In this document: positions 40,326-49,210 of the stretch, one piece after another
How positions within the stretch are numbered: position 1 is the stretch's first letter
How the letters are laid out: every line of letters starts with the position of its first letter
Assembly (NCBI GenBank): GCA_016280895.1
Contig: JAEEHM010000017.1
Location: 1 to 54,675 of the forward strand
Direction: 5' to 3'
DNA from: Bacillota bacterium
Lineage (GTDB): Bacteria > Bacillota_I > Bacilli_A > ML615J-28 > CAG-698
DNA: 54,675 bases
Made by a program: the position numbers and the translations under genes
Notes under the pieces: generated by a model
The model's database searches: none
Told to the model about the DNA's origin: nothing
Seen by the model: only the letters and a program-made list of their open reading frames with translations

Positions 40326-40879
40326 TCTTGTTTACCTGCTTTCTTGATACTACCACACACAATTCCTATTATTCCTCCAATTAGAATAATGAAGATTGTA
40401 GAAAAACTCCATGAAAAGATTTCAATGCATAACATCAATATTATAGTAAGAACTAACAATATAATAAATAATGCTTTTTTCTCAGCTTTAATTATCATAT
40501 TGATTCCTGCTTTTAAAATAAGGATAGCAACAGCACATTTTATACCAACAAAAGCATATTTAACATATTGGTTTTGAATGAAACTGTTGTAAATGAGAGA
40601 TATTAGAATAATTATTACCATTGATGGTAATACAACTCCTAATGTAGCAAAAATACTTCCAAGTATTTTTCTATTTTTGTAACCAATATAAGTTGCCATA
40701 TTGATGGCAATCGGTCCAGGAGTGCTTTCTGCAATAGCAATTATCTCTAGCATCTCATCATTACTTATCCATTTCTTCTTTTCAACAATCTCTTCCTTTA
40801 TTAATGGTATCATTGCGTATCCACCACCAAAGGTAAAGAGACCTATTTTTAAAAATGTGATAAACAATTTAAATAACAT
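40322..40879 (-). CDS. Chromate transporter family half-protein, first of a pair
   Basis: A 185-residue protein with about six helices and the same signatures: LKIGLFTFGGGYAMIPLI at the N-terminus and AESTPGPIAINMATYIGYK near 51. It is the first gene of the chrA1-chrA2-membrane protein-HEPN-ybaK unit. ATG 40879 is preceded by TATAATAAGAAAGAGAATTATT, in which TATAAT could be the -10 box and the rest the short leader. The same 20-mer occurs upstream of other minus-strand genes. Confidence 0.9.
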   Translation of the reverse strand: MLFKLFITFLKIGLFTFGGGYAMIPLIKEEIVEKKKWISNDEMLEIIAIAESTPGPIAINMATYIGYKNRKILGSIFATLGVVLPSMVIIILISLIYNSFIQNQYVKYAFVGIKCAVAILILKAGINMIIKAEKKALFIILLVLTIILMLCIEIFSWSFSTIFIILIGGIIGIVCGSIKKAGKQE

Positions 40880-40944
40880 AATAATTCTCTTTCTTATTAT
40901 ATATTATACCACAATTAACCTTATTTGGCAAATTGGCCTAAATT

Positions 40945-40967
40945 AAAAGCACCTTATAGGTGCTTTT
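40945..40967 (-). terminator. Terminator of the MATE-pcp-hydrolase operon
   Basis: Perfect 9-bp stem AAAAGCACC / GGTGCTTTT with a 5-nt loop overlaps the stop region of the hydrolase gene; the minus strand continues into AATT T-rich sequence, so it serves as the operon end. Confidence 0.75.
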
Positions 40968-40968
40968 A

Positions 40969-41907
40969 TTAGAATATTTCTTTTAAAAATGAATCTATTT
41001 TCTTTTCATATTTTTCTGTATCTACTAAATTACTTTCAGCATGTAGAGCACAATCAATTAATAATAAATCTTTTTTTGAAGTGCATGCATCATAATTCAT
41101 TTTAGAGAAAAATGTAGGTACAAAGCGATCAAGGCTTCCATGAATAAATAAAATTGGATATTTAGAATTAGCTACTGTTTTAAGGGTGCTTGTTTTAATA
41201 TCACGGTGCCAGATTAGTTTTAAAAATGTGCGGAAACAGTTTACTATTAATTTATTTCCTTTTAATAAATACATAAATTCATCGTAGCATGATGTGTATC
41301 CACAATCAGCTATTATGCATTTCACATTTTCAAGTTCTAAATTGGCATCAAGTAAGACTGTATTAGCTCCCATTGATACGCCAGCTAAAATAATATCAAC
41401 ATTATGATTATAGATCTTATTCATATAATCAATCCATTCAAGAAGGTTTTCTGAATCCAGAATACCTAGACCCATTCTTTTTCCTTCACTATTTCCAAGA
41501 CCTTCTTGATCTATTAAAAGTGTATCATATCCCTTCTTTAACATCCATGAATTGACATGTAATATTTCTACTTCATGGCAAGATTTATAGCCATGGACAA
41601 AAATACATAATTTGGGTCTCTCACTTTTATCTTGTTTTATTAGATAAGCCTTTAAATTAATTCCTCTTTTATTTTTTAAAGTCAATTCTTCTTGATATTT
41701 TTCATATTCTTGAAATTCTTTTCTTCTCTTCAACAATTCTTCTTTAAATACAAACCAATGACTATCTTCCTCAATTTCATCTATATTTGGTCTCTTTTTA
41801 CATATCATCAAGATATTATAAGCATACAAGCCACATGCTAACCAAAATATAATGAACAATAATAAAATTGATGCTAAGATAATTAAAATAATAAGATATA
41901 ATTCCAT
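40969..41907 (-). CDS. Alpha/beta hydrolase with N-terminal membrane anchor
   Basis: A 312-residue protein. The first 25 residues are one hydrophobic helix (LIILIILASILLLFIIFWLA), an anchor. The hydrolase core shows LCIFVHGYKS (oxyanion region), the nucleophile elbow GVSMGA (Ser), ILFIHGSLDRFVP with the acid, and CALHAESN with the His. It resembles BEM46/peptidase S9-like esterases. Substrate unknown. Start and stop of the neighbour overlap (TAATG with pcp), so it is the last gene of the MATE-pcp-hydrolase operon. Confidence 0.85.
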   Translation of the reverse strand: MELYLIILIILASILLLFIIFWLACGLYAYNILMICKKRPNIDEIEEDSHWFVFKEELLKRRKEFQEYEKYQEELTLKNKRGINLKAYLIKQDKSERPKLCIFVHGYKSCHEVEILHVNSWMLKKGYDTLLIDQEGLGNSEGKRMGLGILDSENLLEWIDYMNKIYNHNVDIILAGVSMGANTVLLDANLELENVKCIIADCGYTSCYDEFMYLLKGNKLIVNCFRTFLKLIWHRDIKTSTLKTVANSKYPILFIHGSLDRFVPTFFSKMNYDACTSKKDLLLIDCALHAESNLVDTEKYEKKIDSFLKEIF

Positions 41908-42467
41908 TACTTTTCTCCTTTAAGTAATTTAATAATTTCTTTTATTGCGCTTACCAAAAAGAATATATTTTTCCCATTATCTTTCATTGTATCAAGTGGT
42001 GGAATATGAATAAATAAAGCATTGCCATCCATCTCTTGAAGCGATAAATAATATACTTCATTACAAATGAATCTACCAGCATCATCACTTTCATATAAAT
42101 GATAATTATTTAGTTCATTTATAATTCTATTTATATCAATTTTTGTGTATAAATAATCAGTACCTTGATTATCTATCTTTTCACCATTTTTAAAAACACC
42201 ATCATTATCAGCAATGCTAGCTTTCATTTCATTGCATGCACGTTTTTCTATTGATATTTCATTTCTTGATGCTGCATATCCAAGTGATAAAATAAAATCA
42301 ATTTTATCTTTTTTTATTTTCTTAAGCAGTATTTCTTTTGCGTGTGCATATGATACTGGAAGCAATATTTTTTCTACATCACAATCTTCTATATTTTTTA
42401 ATATTTCTTCACTAGGATTAATTCTATCATTATTAAAGGCTTCAAATGCTGTTAAAAGTATTCTCAT
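41907..42467 (-). CDS. pcp: Pyroglutamyl-peptidase I family protein
   Basis: A 186-residue cysteine peptidase of family C15, somewhat shorter than the usual 200-215 residues. The start MRILLTAFEAFNNDRINPSEEIL is diagnostic (shown as LLTAFEAFNN). The catalytic triad can be placed: Glu in SIEKRACNEMKASIADNDG, Cys in AGRFICNEVYY and His in LFIHIPPL. It removes N-terminal pyroglutamate from peptides. It overlaps the MATE gene (ATGA) and the hydrolase gene (TAATG). Confidence 0.88.
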   Translation of the reverse strand: MRILLTAFEAFNNDRINPSEEILKNIEDCDVEKILLPVSYAHAKEILLKKIKKDKIDFILSLGYAASRNEISIEKRACNEMKASIADNDGVFKNGEKIDNQGTDYLYTKIDINRIINELNNYHLYESDDAGRFICNEVYYLSLQEMDGNALFIHIPPLDTMKDNGKNIFFLVSAIKEIIKLLKGEK

Positions 42468-43831
42468 ATTTTACTCTCCTTTTCAAAGCCATGAATCCAA
42501 TCACTAAAATGATAATAAAAGAAATAAAAGATAGAACTTATCGACCAAGTAATTGGATATGCCCAATATATTAATTTAATATCATATGATATTGACAGTG
42601 CAATATTGATATATGTTACTCTTAATACGCACCATACTATTAACATAACCAGCATTGGTACTACTGCTTTTCCTGCTCCTCTACAAACAGCACTAATTGA
42701 ATGTGAAAAAGATAGTAAGAAATAGAATAAGCAAGCAACTAATGCTTGGTCCTTCGCATATTGGATTACATTTGCATCATTAGTGAATATTAGTGCGATG
42801 TATTGAATAAAGAAATATATTATTAAACCAACAATTTCCGCTAAAATCATTGAACAAATAATTCCAAATCTTGAACCATTTCTAGCTCTATCATATTCTT
42901 TAGCACCCAAGTTTTGACTGATAAAAGTAGTTAAAGCTAAATTGAATGATGTAATAGGTAAGAATGCAAAGCCTTCTATCTTACCATATATTCCGTATCC
43001 TGCTTGTGCAATACCACCAAATGAATTGATATTTGATTGTACAAAAACATTAGCAAGACCAATCACAGAATTTTGAATACCAGATGGCACTCCATATTTT
43101 AAGATACAGATTAGCATATCTCTATGTATTTTTACTTCTTTTATTTTTAATTGATAGATTGTACCTTTTTTAAGCAAAAATAACAAGCAAAGTCCCATAC
43201 TTACAAAATGACTAATGCCAGTTGCAAGAGCTGCAGATGCTACTCCTCCTTTAAATACAGCAATAAATAATACATCAAGGGCAATATTTAAAAGCGATGA
43301 AATAATTAAATATAAAAGTCCTCTTCTACTATTACCAACTGCTTGTAGGATATTATTTAAGAAGTTGTACATTACAGCACCACCAATACCTAAAAAATAC
43401 ACTTGAAAATAAGCAGTAGCCTCAGGAAGTACATCTTTATCAGTATTCATCCATACTAGAATATATGGTGATAAGAAATAACCTAAGATAGATAAGAAAA
43501 TTGCAGATATTAGACCAACTGCCACATTTGTGTGAATAACACGGCGCATGTTGTCAAAATCTTTTTCACCAAAGAATTTCGCAATTATTACTCCTGCCCC
43601 CATTGCAGCACCAATAAAGAATGAGTTAAATAAGAATATTAAATTACCAGACGATGATACTGCAGCTAAAGCATTTGTACCTAAGAATTGACCAACAATA
43701 GCACTATCAGCAGAATTGTATAACTGCTGAAACAAATTACTCAAAAATATTGGTAATGCAAATGTTATAATCAATTTCCAGGTATTTCCCTTAGTCATAT
43801 CAATGGTTTTTGCATGATGTACATGATTCAT
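42464..43831 (-). CDS. MATE-family efflux transporter
   Basis: A 455-residue multidrug and toxin extrusion type transporter with twelve predicted helices. PIFLSNLFQQLYNSADSAIVG (about residues 27-47) is the classic MATE motif, and the pseudo-twofold counterpart is GVPSGIQNSVIGLANVFVQS near 250. It probably exports cationic compounds by Na+ or H+ antiport. It is the first gene of the MATE-pcp-hydrolase operon. ATG 43831 is preceded by AAACGTAAAG, with a weak ribosome site. Confidence 0.93.
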   Translation of the reverse strand: MNHVHHAKTIDMTKGNTWKLIITFALPIFLSNLFQQLYNSADSAIVGQFLGTNALAAVSSSGNLIFLFNSFFIGAAMGAGVIIAKFFGEKDFDNMRRVIHTNVAVGLISAIFLSILGYFLSPYILVWMNTDKDVLPEATAYFQVYFLGIGGAVMYNFLNNILQAVGNSRRGLLYLIISSLLNIALDVLFIAVFKGGVASAALATGISHFVSMGLCLLFLLKKGTIYQLKIKEVKIHRDMLICILKYGVPSGIQNSVIGLANVFVQSNINSFGGIAQAGYGIYGKIEGFAFLPITSFNLALTTFISQNLGAKEYDRARNGSRFGIICSMILAEIVGLIIYFFIQYIALIFTNDANVIQYAKDQALVACLFYFLLSFSHSISAVCRGAGKAVVPMLVMLIVWCVLRVTYINIALSISYDIKLIYWAYPITWSISSIFYFFYYHFSDWIHGFEKESKI

Positions 43832-43914
43832 ATTATTATACCAACTTTACGTTTAAATATTATAACACAATTATAATTATTTTGAAATAAAAATGCTTAT
43901 ACATATAAGAAAAA

Positions 43915-43935
43915 ATGCATCAATATTTGATGCAT
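43915..43935 (-). terminator. Terminator of the pepT-pepF-GNAT operon
   Basis: Perfect 9-bp stem ATGCATCAA / TTGATGCAT with a 3-nt loop lies 5 nt after the GNAT stop and is followed by TTTTTTC on the minus strand. Confidence 0.85.
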
Positions 43936-43940
43936 TCTTC

Positions 43941-44411
43941 TTATAATTTTTCTTCTAATATTCTTTTTTGTTCTTTTAGGCCTAAATGCTTGTAAAAATT
44001 ATAAGCATTATCATTGCCTTCCCATACATTTAAGGTAATGTAATCACAATTCATCATCTTTGCGTACATTTTTACGTATTCATATAAATGAGTACCAATT
44101 GATTGATGTAATAAATTCTTATCTACGCATAAATCATCAATATATAATGATCGATGTTGCACCTTAGATTTATTCTTTTCTTCTTCAATTATGCAAAAAC
44201 AATATCCTTTCACTACATCATTTTCTGTATATACAAAGATTGGTTTTTTCGGATTTTTCATTATTGATACTATTTCTTTATCAGTGTACTTTTTGACTCC
44301 ATCTACAAATAAATCTGGTCTTATTTTTACATGTAGTTCATGCACCTGATATAACAATTCATTTATAGCATCAATATCTTCTAGTTTTGCTTTTCTTATT
44401 ACATATGCCAT
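43941..44411 (-). CDS. GNAT-family N-acetyltransferase
   Basis: A 156-residue acetyltransferase. The N-terminus MAYVIRKAKLEDIDAINELL is typical, the acetyl-CoA region is LCVDKNLLHQSIGTHLYEYV (about 94-113) and the C-terminal box is NVWEGNDNAYNFYKHLGL (about 128-145). It starts 3 nt after the pepF stop, forming a pepT-pepF-GNAT operon. The substrate is unknown; an amino group on a small molecule or peptide would fit the context. Confidence 0.85.
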   Translation of the reverse strand: MAYVIRKAKLEDIDAINELLYQVHELHVKIRPDLFVDGVKKYTDKEIVSIMKNPKKPIFVYTENDVVKGYCFCIIEEEKNKSKVQHRSLYIDDLCVDKNLLHQSIGTHLYEYVKMYAKMMNCDYITLNVWEGNDNAYNFYKHLGLKEQKRILEEKL

Positions 44412-44414
44412 AAT

Positions 44415-46187
44415 TTAAATCATCTTTGTTTCTTTTAATAATTTTTCAAATAAATCAATGTCTTCTTCAATAAATTTAAGACTTGATAACCAGAAATCTT
44501 TCTTTGTGATGTCAACACCCATAGTAGCAGCTACTTCTTCAACATTCATAAGGGCTGTATTCTTCAACATTTCATCATATTTAGCTACAAATCCAGCCTT
44601 GTCATCTAAATATTTCTTATATAATCCTTTAGCATATAACAAGCCAAAAGCATATGGCCAATTATAATAATTCAAGTCAGCGCTATAATAATGACCTTTG
44701 CATAACCACATATATGGATGTCTATATTTCTTATCTAGGCCATCACCATAAGTTTGATCTTGAGCTTTTAGCATCATCTTGCACATGTCTTTAGCGTTTA
44801 GTGGTTGTTCAATTGGAGTTTCTAATACTGATTTTTCAAATAAGAATCTTGATAAAATATCTACTACACATTGACTATCTTCTTGAAGTGATTCTTCAAC
44901 AACTGTCAATTTTTCAAATGGATCATCAAGTTCATTGATCATTTTCTTAGCCATTAAAGTTTGACAGAATATTGATGCAGTTTCAGCAAGTTGCATTGGA
45001 TAATCTCTATTTAATATCTTATTTTCTAAACATACTTTACCATGATATGCATGGCCTAATTCATGAGCTAGAGTTTGTACATCACCTAATGAACCAGTAA
45101 AGTTAGTTAAAACACGAGACTGCTTATGATTATCAATGCCAGCACAGAAGGCACCACCTTGTTTACCTGCTTTTGGATATACATCAATCCATCTATTTTC
45201 AAATGCATCTTTTCCCATTTCATATAATGAATTAGAAAATGATTTATAAACATCTAATACCAAGTCTTTAGCTTCTTCAAAAGTATAAGTCTTTGTTAAT
45301 TTACCCATTGGTGCGAACAATTCATAGAATGGAAGACCATTTTCATATCCTAATGCCTGTGCTTTTAGTTTGAAATATCTTCTAAAATTCTCTTGTTCTT
45401 CTTTTAGTGCTTCAATTAAAGCATCTAAACTAGCCTTTGTCATATTAGATTGGCTTAATGTTTTTTCTATTGCATCTTTATAGCCTCTTAAATCATCCAT
45501 AATATTAACTTCTCTTTTAATATTATTAAGAGCCATAGCGATACTTGTATCAATTTGTTTGTAAGCCTTAAGTTCGGCTTTATATGCATTAAATCTAACA
45601 TCTTTATCGTTATCATAAGCTAAATTTCTAGCTTCTGATAAAGGCATTTTTTTACCTTTAACTTTTACGAGTAAATTAGAAGTAAGTAAGTCTTGTAAAT
45701 AAGACCAAGAATCACTTGCAACCATTCCAAACTTGCTTGCCATTACTTCTTCTTTATCGCTTAGCATATGCTTAGCTTCTTCCTTGATATTTTTCAAATT
45801 AAAAAGATAATCTTTAATGATATTTGATTTTTTTGCACATTCATCTAAATCAAGGTCTTTTAATCTTTTCTTAAGTTCTACCTCAGGTAGCACTAATTCT
45901 TGAAGCATATAATCAATTTTACTTTCTTCACTTTGAGCCTTATTATCATTAGTATTTACAGCTAAGCGAAGACCATTATAAGAATATAATTCACTTATTA
46001 AAGCTTCTATTTCTTCATCTAATTTTAAATATCCTTCAACAAAAGCTAAATCATCTAATTTATTATTTGAAGTAAGTTTCTTTACTTCTTCTATTTTTTT
46101 CTTTAGGACTTTAAAGTCTGCTTTATATTTAGGATCATTATGCCCCTTATACATTATCTCTAAATCCCAAGTCATATTTTCATTCAT
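44415..46187 (-). CDS. pepF: Oligoendopeptidase F
   Basis: A 590-residue M3-family zinc metallopeptidase. The catalytic motif is HELGHAYHG (about residues 378-386), with the third ligand Glu about 25 residues later in AETASIFCQ. The N-terminal helical domain and the helical active-site cleft of the family are conserved. It cleaves oligopeptides of about 7-17 residues in the cytoplasm. AAAAAGGAGAATAATATT precedes ATG 46187. It follows pepT by 4 nt; together they degrade imported or internally produced peptides. Confidence 0.95.
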   Translation of the reverse strand: MNENMTWDLEIMYKGHNDPKYKADFKVLKKKIEEVKKLTSNNKLDDLAFVEGYLKLDEEIEALISELYSYNGLRLAVNTNDNKAQSEESKIDYMLQELVLPEVELKKRLKDLDLDECAKKSNIIKDYLFNLKNIKEEAKHMLSDKEEVMASKFGMVASDSWSYLQDLLTSNLLVKVKGKKMPLSEARNLAYDNDKDVRFNAYKAELKAYKQIDTSIAMALNNIKREVNIMDDLRGYKDAIEKTLSQSNMTKASLDALIEALKEEQENFRRYFKLKAQALGYENGLPFYELFAPMGKLTKTYTFEEAKDLVLDVYKSFSNSLYEMGKDAFENRWIDVYPKAGKQGGAFCAGIDNHKQSRVLTNFTGSLGDVQTLAHELGHAYHGKVCLENKILNRDYPMQLAETASIFCQTLMAKKMINELDDPFEKLTVVEESLQEDSQCVVDILSRFLFEKSVLETPIEQPLNAKDMCKMMLKAQDQTYGDGLDKKYRHPYMWLCKGHYYSADLNYYNWPYAFGLLYAKGLYKKYLDDKAGFVAKYDEMLKNTALMNVEEVAATMGVDITKKDFWLSSLKFIEEDIDLFEKLLKETKMI

Positions 46188-46191
46188 AATA

Positions 46192-47439
46192 TTATTCTCC
46201 TTTTTTATAATTGCTTAATCGCTTAACTAAATTAATCAATATTTCTGTTATTTTTTCCATTGATTGAACAGGCACATATTCAAATCTTGAATGTCCATTT
46301 TCATATCCTGCAGAAATATTAGGGCAAGCCAATCCTCTTGAACTAATTGATGAACCATCAGTTCCCCCTCTAAAAGCAAGGTGTGTTGGTTTTATATTTG
46401 TATCTTTAATAGCCTCTACTAATTCTTTTGTCATAAAAGGATATTTATCAACTACCTTTTTCATTGATGAATATGAATTAGCCCATTTCAAAGAAACTGT
46501 ATTCTCTCCATATTTTTCATTCATGAGATCTTTAATTCTTTCTAATGTTTGTTTCTTTTCATTAAATAAGCCTTCATCATGATCTCTAATCAAACAATAC
46601 AAATTAGCTTTTTCTACATTTCCATCTAAATAGTGAGGATGATAATATCCAACTCTACCTTCAGTATTTTCTGGTCTAAATGGTGGAATTTGATTAAAAA
46701 TGTCGTTTGCAATCGTTAGTGCATTTTTCATAATACCCTTAGCAGTACCTGGATGAACATTTTTACCAATAATTGTGAATTGGGCTTCACTAGCGTTAAA
46801 TGTTTCATCGCTGTAATAACCGACATAATCACCATCTAAGGTATACGCAATATCAGCACCTAAAATATTAAAATCTAAGTCTTTAGCAAGTCCTCCCACT
46901 TCTTCATCTGGAGTAAATGCTAAACAAATATCACCATGTTTAATTTCTTGATGTTTATTGATATAATCTGCCATTGTGATTATTTCAGCAATACCGGCCT
47001 TATCATCGCCACCAAGTAGAGTAGTACCATCAGTAAAAACAATATCCTCACCAATATATTTTAAAATATTAGGGAATGTTTTTACATCAAAAATAATTTT
47101 TTCTTTTTCATTCAATACTACATCTTCGCCTTGATAATTTTTGTACACAAATGGTTTAACATTAGATGCACATACATCAGGAGATGTATCCATATGCGCA
47201 ATAAATGCTACACTTAATGCACCTTCTACATTAGCTTTTACCTTAGCATATACTATACAATTCACTTCATCATAATAACAATCACTAAATCCTAAATTCA
47301 TGCATTCTTCATATAAGATTTTTGCTAAATCAAATTGACATTGTGTTGATGGAGTGCATGTAGCATTTGCTTTTGATTGTGTATCGACCTTTACATATTT
47401 AATAAATCTTTCTAAAACGTCATTATAAAAATTACTCAT
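46192..47439 (-). CDS. pepT: Peptidase T (tripeptide aminopeptidase)
   Basis: A 415-residue M20B zinc aminopeptidase of normal length. The first metal site is AHMDTSPDV (about residues 79-87), the dinuclear core is GGDDKAGIAEI (about 145-155), the catalytic Glu is in TPDEEVG, and RGGTDGSSISSRGLACPN (about 366-383) supplies the late metal ligand region. It releases N-terminal residues from tripeptides. AGGTGATGTT precedes ATG 47439. It is the first gene of the pepT-pepF-GNAT operon. Confidence 0.96.
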   Translation of the reverse strand: MSNFYNDVLERFIKYVKVDTQSKANATCTPSTQCQFDLAKILYEECMNLGFSDCYYDEVNCIVYAKVKANVEGALSVAFIAHMDTSPDVCASNVKPFVYKNYQGEDVVLNEKEKIIFDVKTFPNILKYIGEDIVFTDGTTLLGGDDKAGIAEIITMADYINKHQEIKHGDICLAFTPDEEVGGLAKDLDFNILGADIAYTLDGDYVGYYSDETFNASEAQFTIIGKNVHPGTAKGIMKNALTIANDIFNQIPPFRPENTEGRVGYYHPHYLDGNVEKANLYCLIRDHDEGLFNEKKQTLERIKDLMNEKYGENTVSLKWANSYSSMKKVVDKYPFMTKELVEAIKDTNIKPTHLAFRGGTDGSSISSRGLACPNISAGYENGHSRFEYVPVQSMEKITEILINLVKRLSNYKKGE

Positions 47440-47512
47440 AACATCACCTATTGATTATTATACCAAAAATTATACTTTTTCACAATTGATATATAAATAT
47501 TAATCAAAATTA

Positions 47513-47541
47513 TTGAAATTTAAAAAATTTAAATGTATAAT
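47513..47541 (+). promoter_or_regulatory. Promoter of mscL
   Basis: TTGAAA (47513-47518) and TATAAT (47536-47541) are separated by exactly 17 nt; AAAGGAG follows before ATG 47571. Confidence 0.75.
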
Positions 47542-47570
47542 AATAATGTATATGAGGAAAGGAGATTCAT

Positions 47571-48218
47571 ATGGCAAAAGAAAAAAAGGAAAAGAAAGAA
47601 AAGGGCGCATTAAAGAAAGAGTTTATGGCCTTTATTGCTAGAGGCAATGTCTTAGACATGGCTGTCGGCGTTATTATAGGTGGTGCATTCAATGCCATCG
47701 TTACAGCACTTGTTAACATCTTAATGAGCGTTTGTACATGGTGGGTACCTGGTGGTATTAAAGGTTTAGTTACTGTACTTCCTGCTGCTAACAATGCACA
47801 AAAAGGTTTAAATGAAGCTATCGGCTTAGGTCAAAAATTTGCTGCTGCAGATTTACAAACTTTAGGTACTGAATTAGCAAAAGCAAATTATGCTGATCAA
47901 ATCGCTAATAACCCAAATTATTTACTTGAAAACCCTAACTTAATTGAAGCAGCTAAAACTACAATTTTAAGTAAGTATACATTACATGGTACTGTTTACA
48001 CTTATAATTTATCAGCTGTTATCGATTGGGGAACATTCATCAACGCTATTATTTCATTCATCTTAATTGCAATCACATTATTCATTATTGTTAAAGTTGC
48101 AAATAGAATGGCTAAAGCTAGAGAAGAAATGAAAGCAAAAGCTGCTGCTGAAGCTGCTAAATTATTAAAGAAGGAAGAAGCTCCTGCTGAAGAAGCTGAA
48201 GAAAAACCTGCTGAATAA
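47571..48218 (+). CDS. mscL: Large-conductance mechanosensitive channel MscL, enlarged loop and tail
   Basis: MscL opens under membrane tension to release solutes on osmotic downshock. The N-terminal signature [22 protein letters not shown] (about residues 16-37, in part) and the first helix are clear; the second helix is [28 protein letters not shown] near 145-172. The protein has 215 residues, against about 130-150 usually. The extra length lies in the external loop between the helices (about 85 residues, with [20 protein letters not shown]) and an Ala/Glu/Lys-rich C-terminal helix ([14 protein letters not shown]). AAAGGAG precedes ATG 47571. It is a single gene convergent with the DUF1295 gene. 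Confidence 0.92.
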   Translation: MAKEKKEKKEKGALKKEFMAFIARGNVLDMAVGVIIGGAFNAIVTALVNILMSVCTWWVPGGIKGLVTVLPAANNAQKGLNEAIGLGQKFAAADLQTLGTELAKANYADQIANNPNYLLENPNLIEAAKTTILSKYTLHGTVYTYNLSAVIDWGTFINAIISFILIAITLFIIVKVANRMAKAREEMKAKAAAEAAKLLKKEEAPAEEAEEKPAE

Positions 48219-48227
48219 TAAAAAAAT

Positions 48228-48255
48228 AAAAATCATACCGCGAGGTATGATTTTT
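48228..48255. terminator. Bidirectional terminator between mscL and the DUF1295 gene
   Basis: Stem AAAAATCATACC / GGTATGATTTTT with a GCGA tetraloop (48228-48255); the A tract on one side and T tract on the other fit termination from both directions. Confidence 0.85.
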
Positions 48256-48259
48256 TATT

Positions 48260-49207
48260 TTATCCATTATATTTCCAAAGTGGAAAATACTTTGAAGTTT
48301 TCTTTTGATATTCTTTATATTCAGGATATTTCGATGCAGAAATTGCTTCTCCAAGGGTAGATGATCCCAAGAATAATAGAATTAAAAGCAAACATGCAAA
48401 TATTGTCCAATTAAATAAGAATAAATGGTTTGTTCCTATTCCTAATGTAAAGATATAAATAGAAACCCAAAATCCTTGTTCTCCTAAATAATTAGGATGT
48501 CTTGATCTATTCCATATACCAGTTGTATTGAATCCCTTATTATATGGTGCTTCAATTTCTTCAAGTTTAGCTCCAGTTGCAAGTAATTCTTTTTTCTTTT
48601 TATGAAAATTCCATTGTTGAATATCAGCAATAGTTTCAATTCCTAAAAATACAAGTGCAAATATTAAAGCTACACAATCAAAAACATTAAAGGCATTTGC
48701 TGCATTCATTGCGACAACTGCAGGGAATGTAATTGCAAGCACTAAGAAGTTTTGATAGAGAGAAATAAATAATAAATTGAATAATGCCCAAACGAATTTA
48801 TTTTGAAAAATCTTCTTTTTTCTCAGTATTGCCCATCGATAATCTTCTTCACCTTCCCAGAATTTCCATTTATATGCACCTTTTAAGGCGAAATTATAAG
48901 TTAATCTAATTCCCCATAAAGTAACAAGGAAAGCAATAATTACAAGTCTTATTTGGAAATTACCCATTATCATAATAATCCAAGAATAAACTATTGGAAG
49001 AATTGACCATAACTTATCCATTTGGGAATTGTTTCTTGATATTTCTCCCACAATAAAACAATATGCAATACTTATTATACAAACAATACTAATAATTTTT
49101 ATTGTTTGAAGTTGGATTTCATTTAAATTAATTCCTTTAATAAAGCCTAATATTATTCCAGCAAGGCATATTAACACAACTAATACTATTTCTAAATATT
49201 TTTTCAT
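48260..49207 (-). CDS. DUF1295-family membrane protein (steroid 5-alpha-reductase-like)
   Basis: A 315-residue polytopic protein with about eight to nine helices. GIWNRSRHPNYLGEQGFWVSI (about residues 230-250, in part) is the hallmark of the DUF1295/isoprenylcysteine methyltransferase-like superfamily, and LWGIRLTYNFALKG precedes a WxGEEDYRW segment. Bacterial members are uncharacterised; reduction or methylation of a lipid substrate is inferred from the superfamily. It starts 3 nt after the DUF4886 lipoprotein gene and ends at the shared terminator. Confidence 0.82.
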   Translation of the reverse strand: MKKYLEIVLVVLICLAGIILGFIKGINLNEIQLQTIKIISIVCIISIAYCFIVGEISRNNSQMDKLWSILPIVYSWIIMIMGNFQIRLVIIAFLVTLWGIRLTYNFALKGAYKWKFWEGEEDYRWAILRKKKIFQNKFVWALFNLLFISLYQNFLVLAITFPAVVAMNAANAFNVFDCVALIFALVFLGIETIADIQQWNFHKKKKELLATGAKLEEIEAPYNKGFNTTGIWNRSRHPNYLGEQGFWVSIYIFTLGIGTNHLFLFNWTIFACLLLILLFLGSSTLGEAISASKYPEYKEYQKKTSKYFPLWKYNG

Positions 49208-49210
49208 TAT

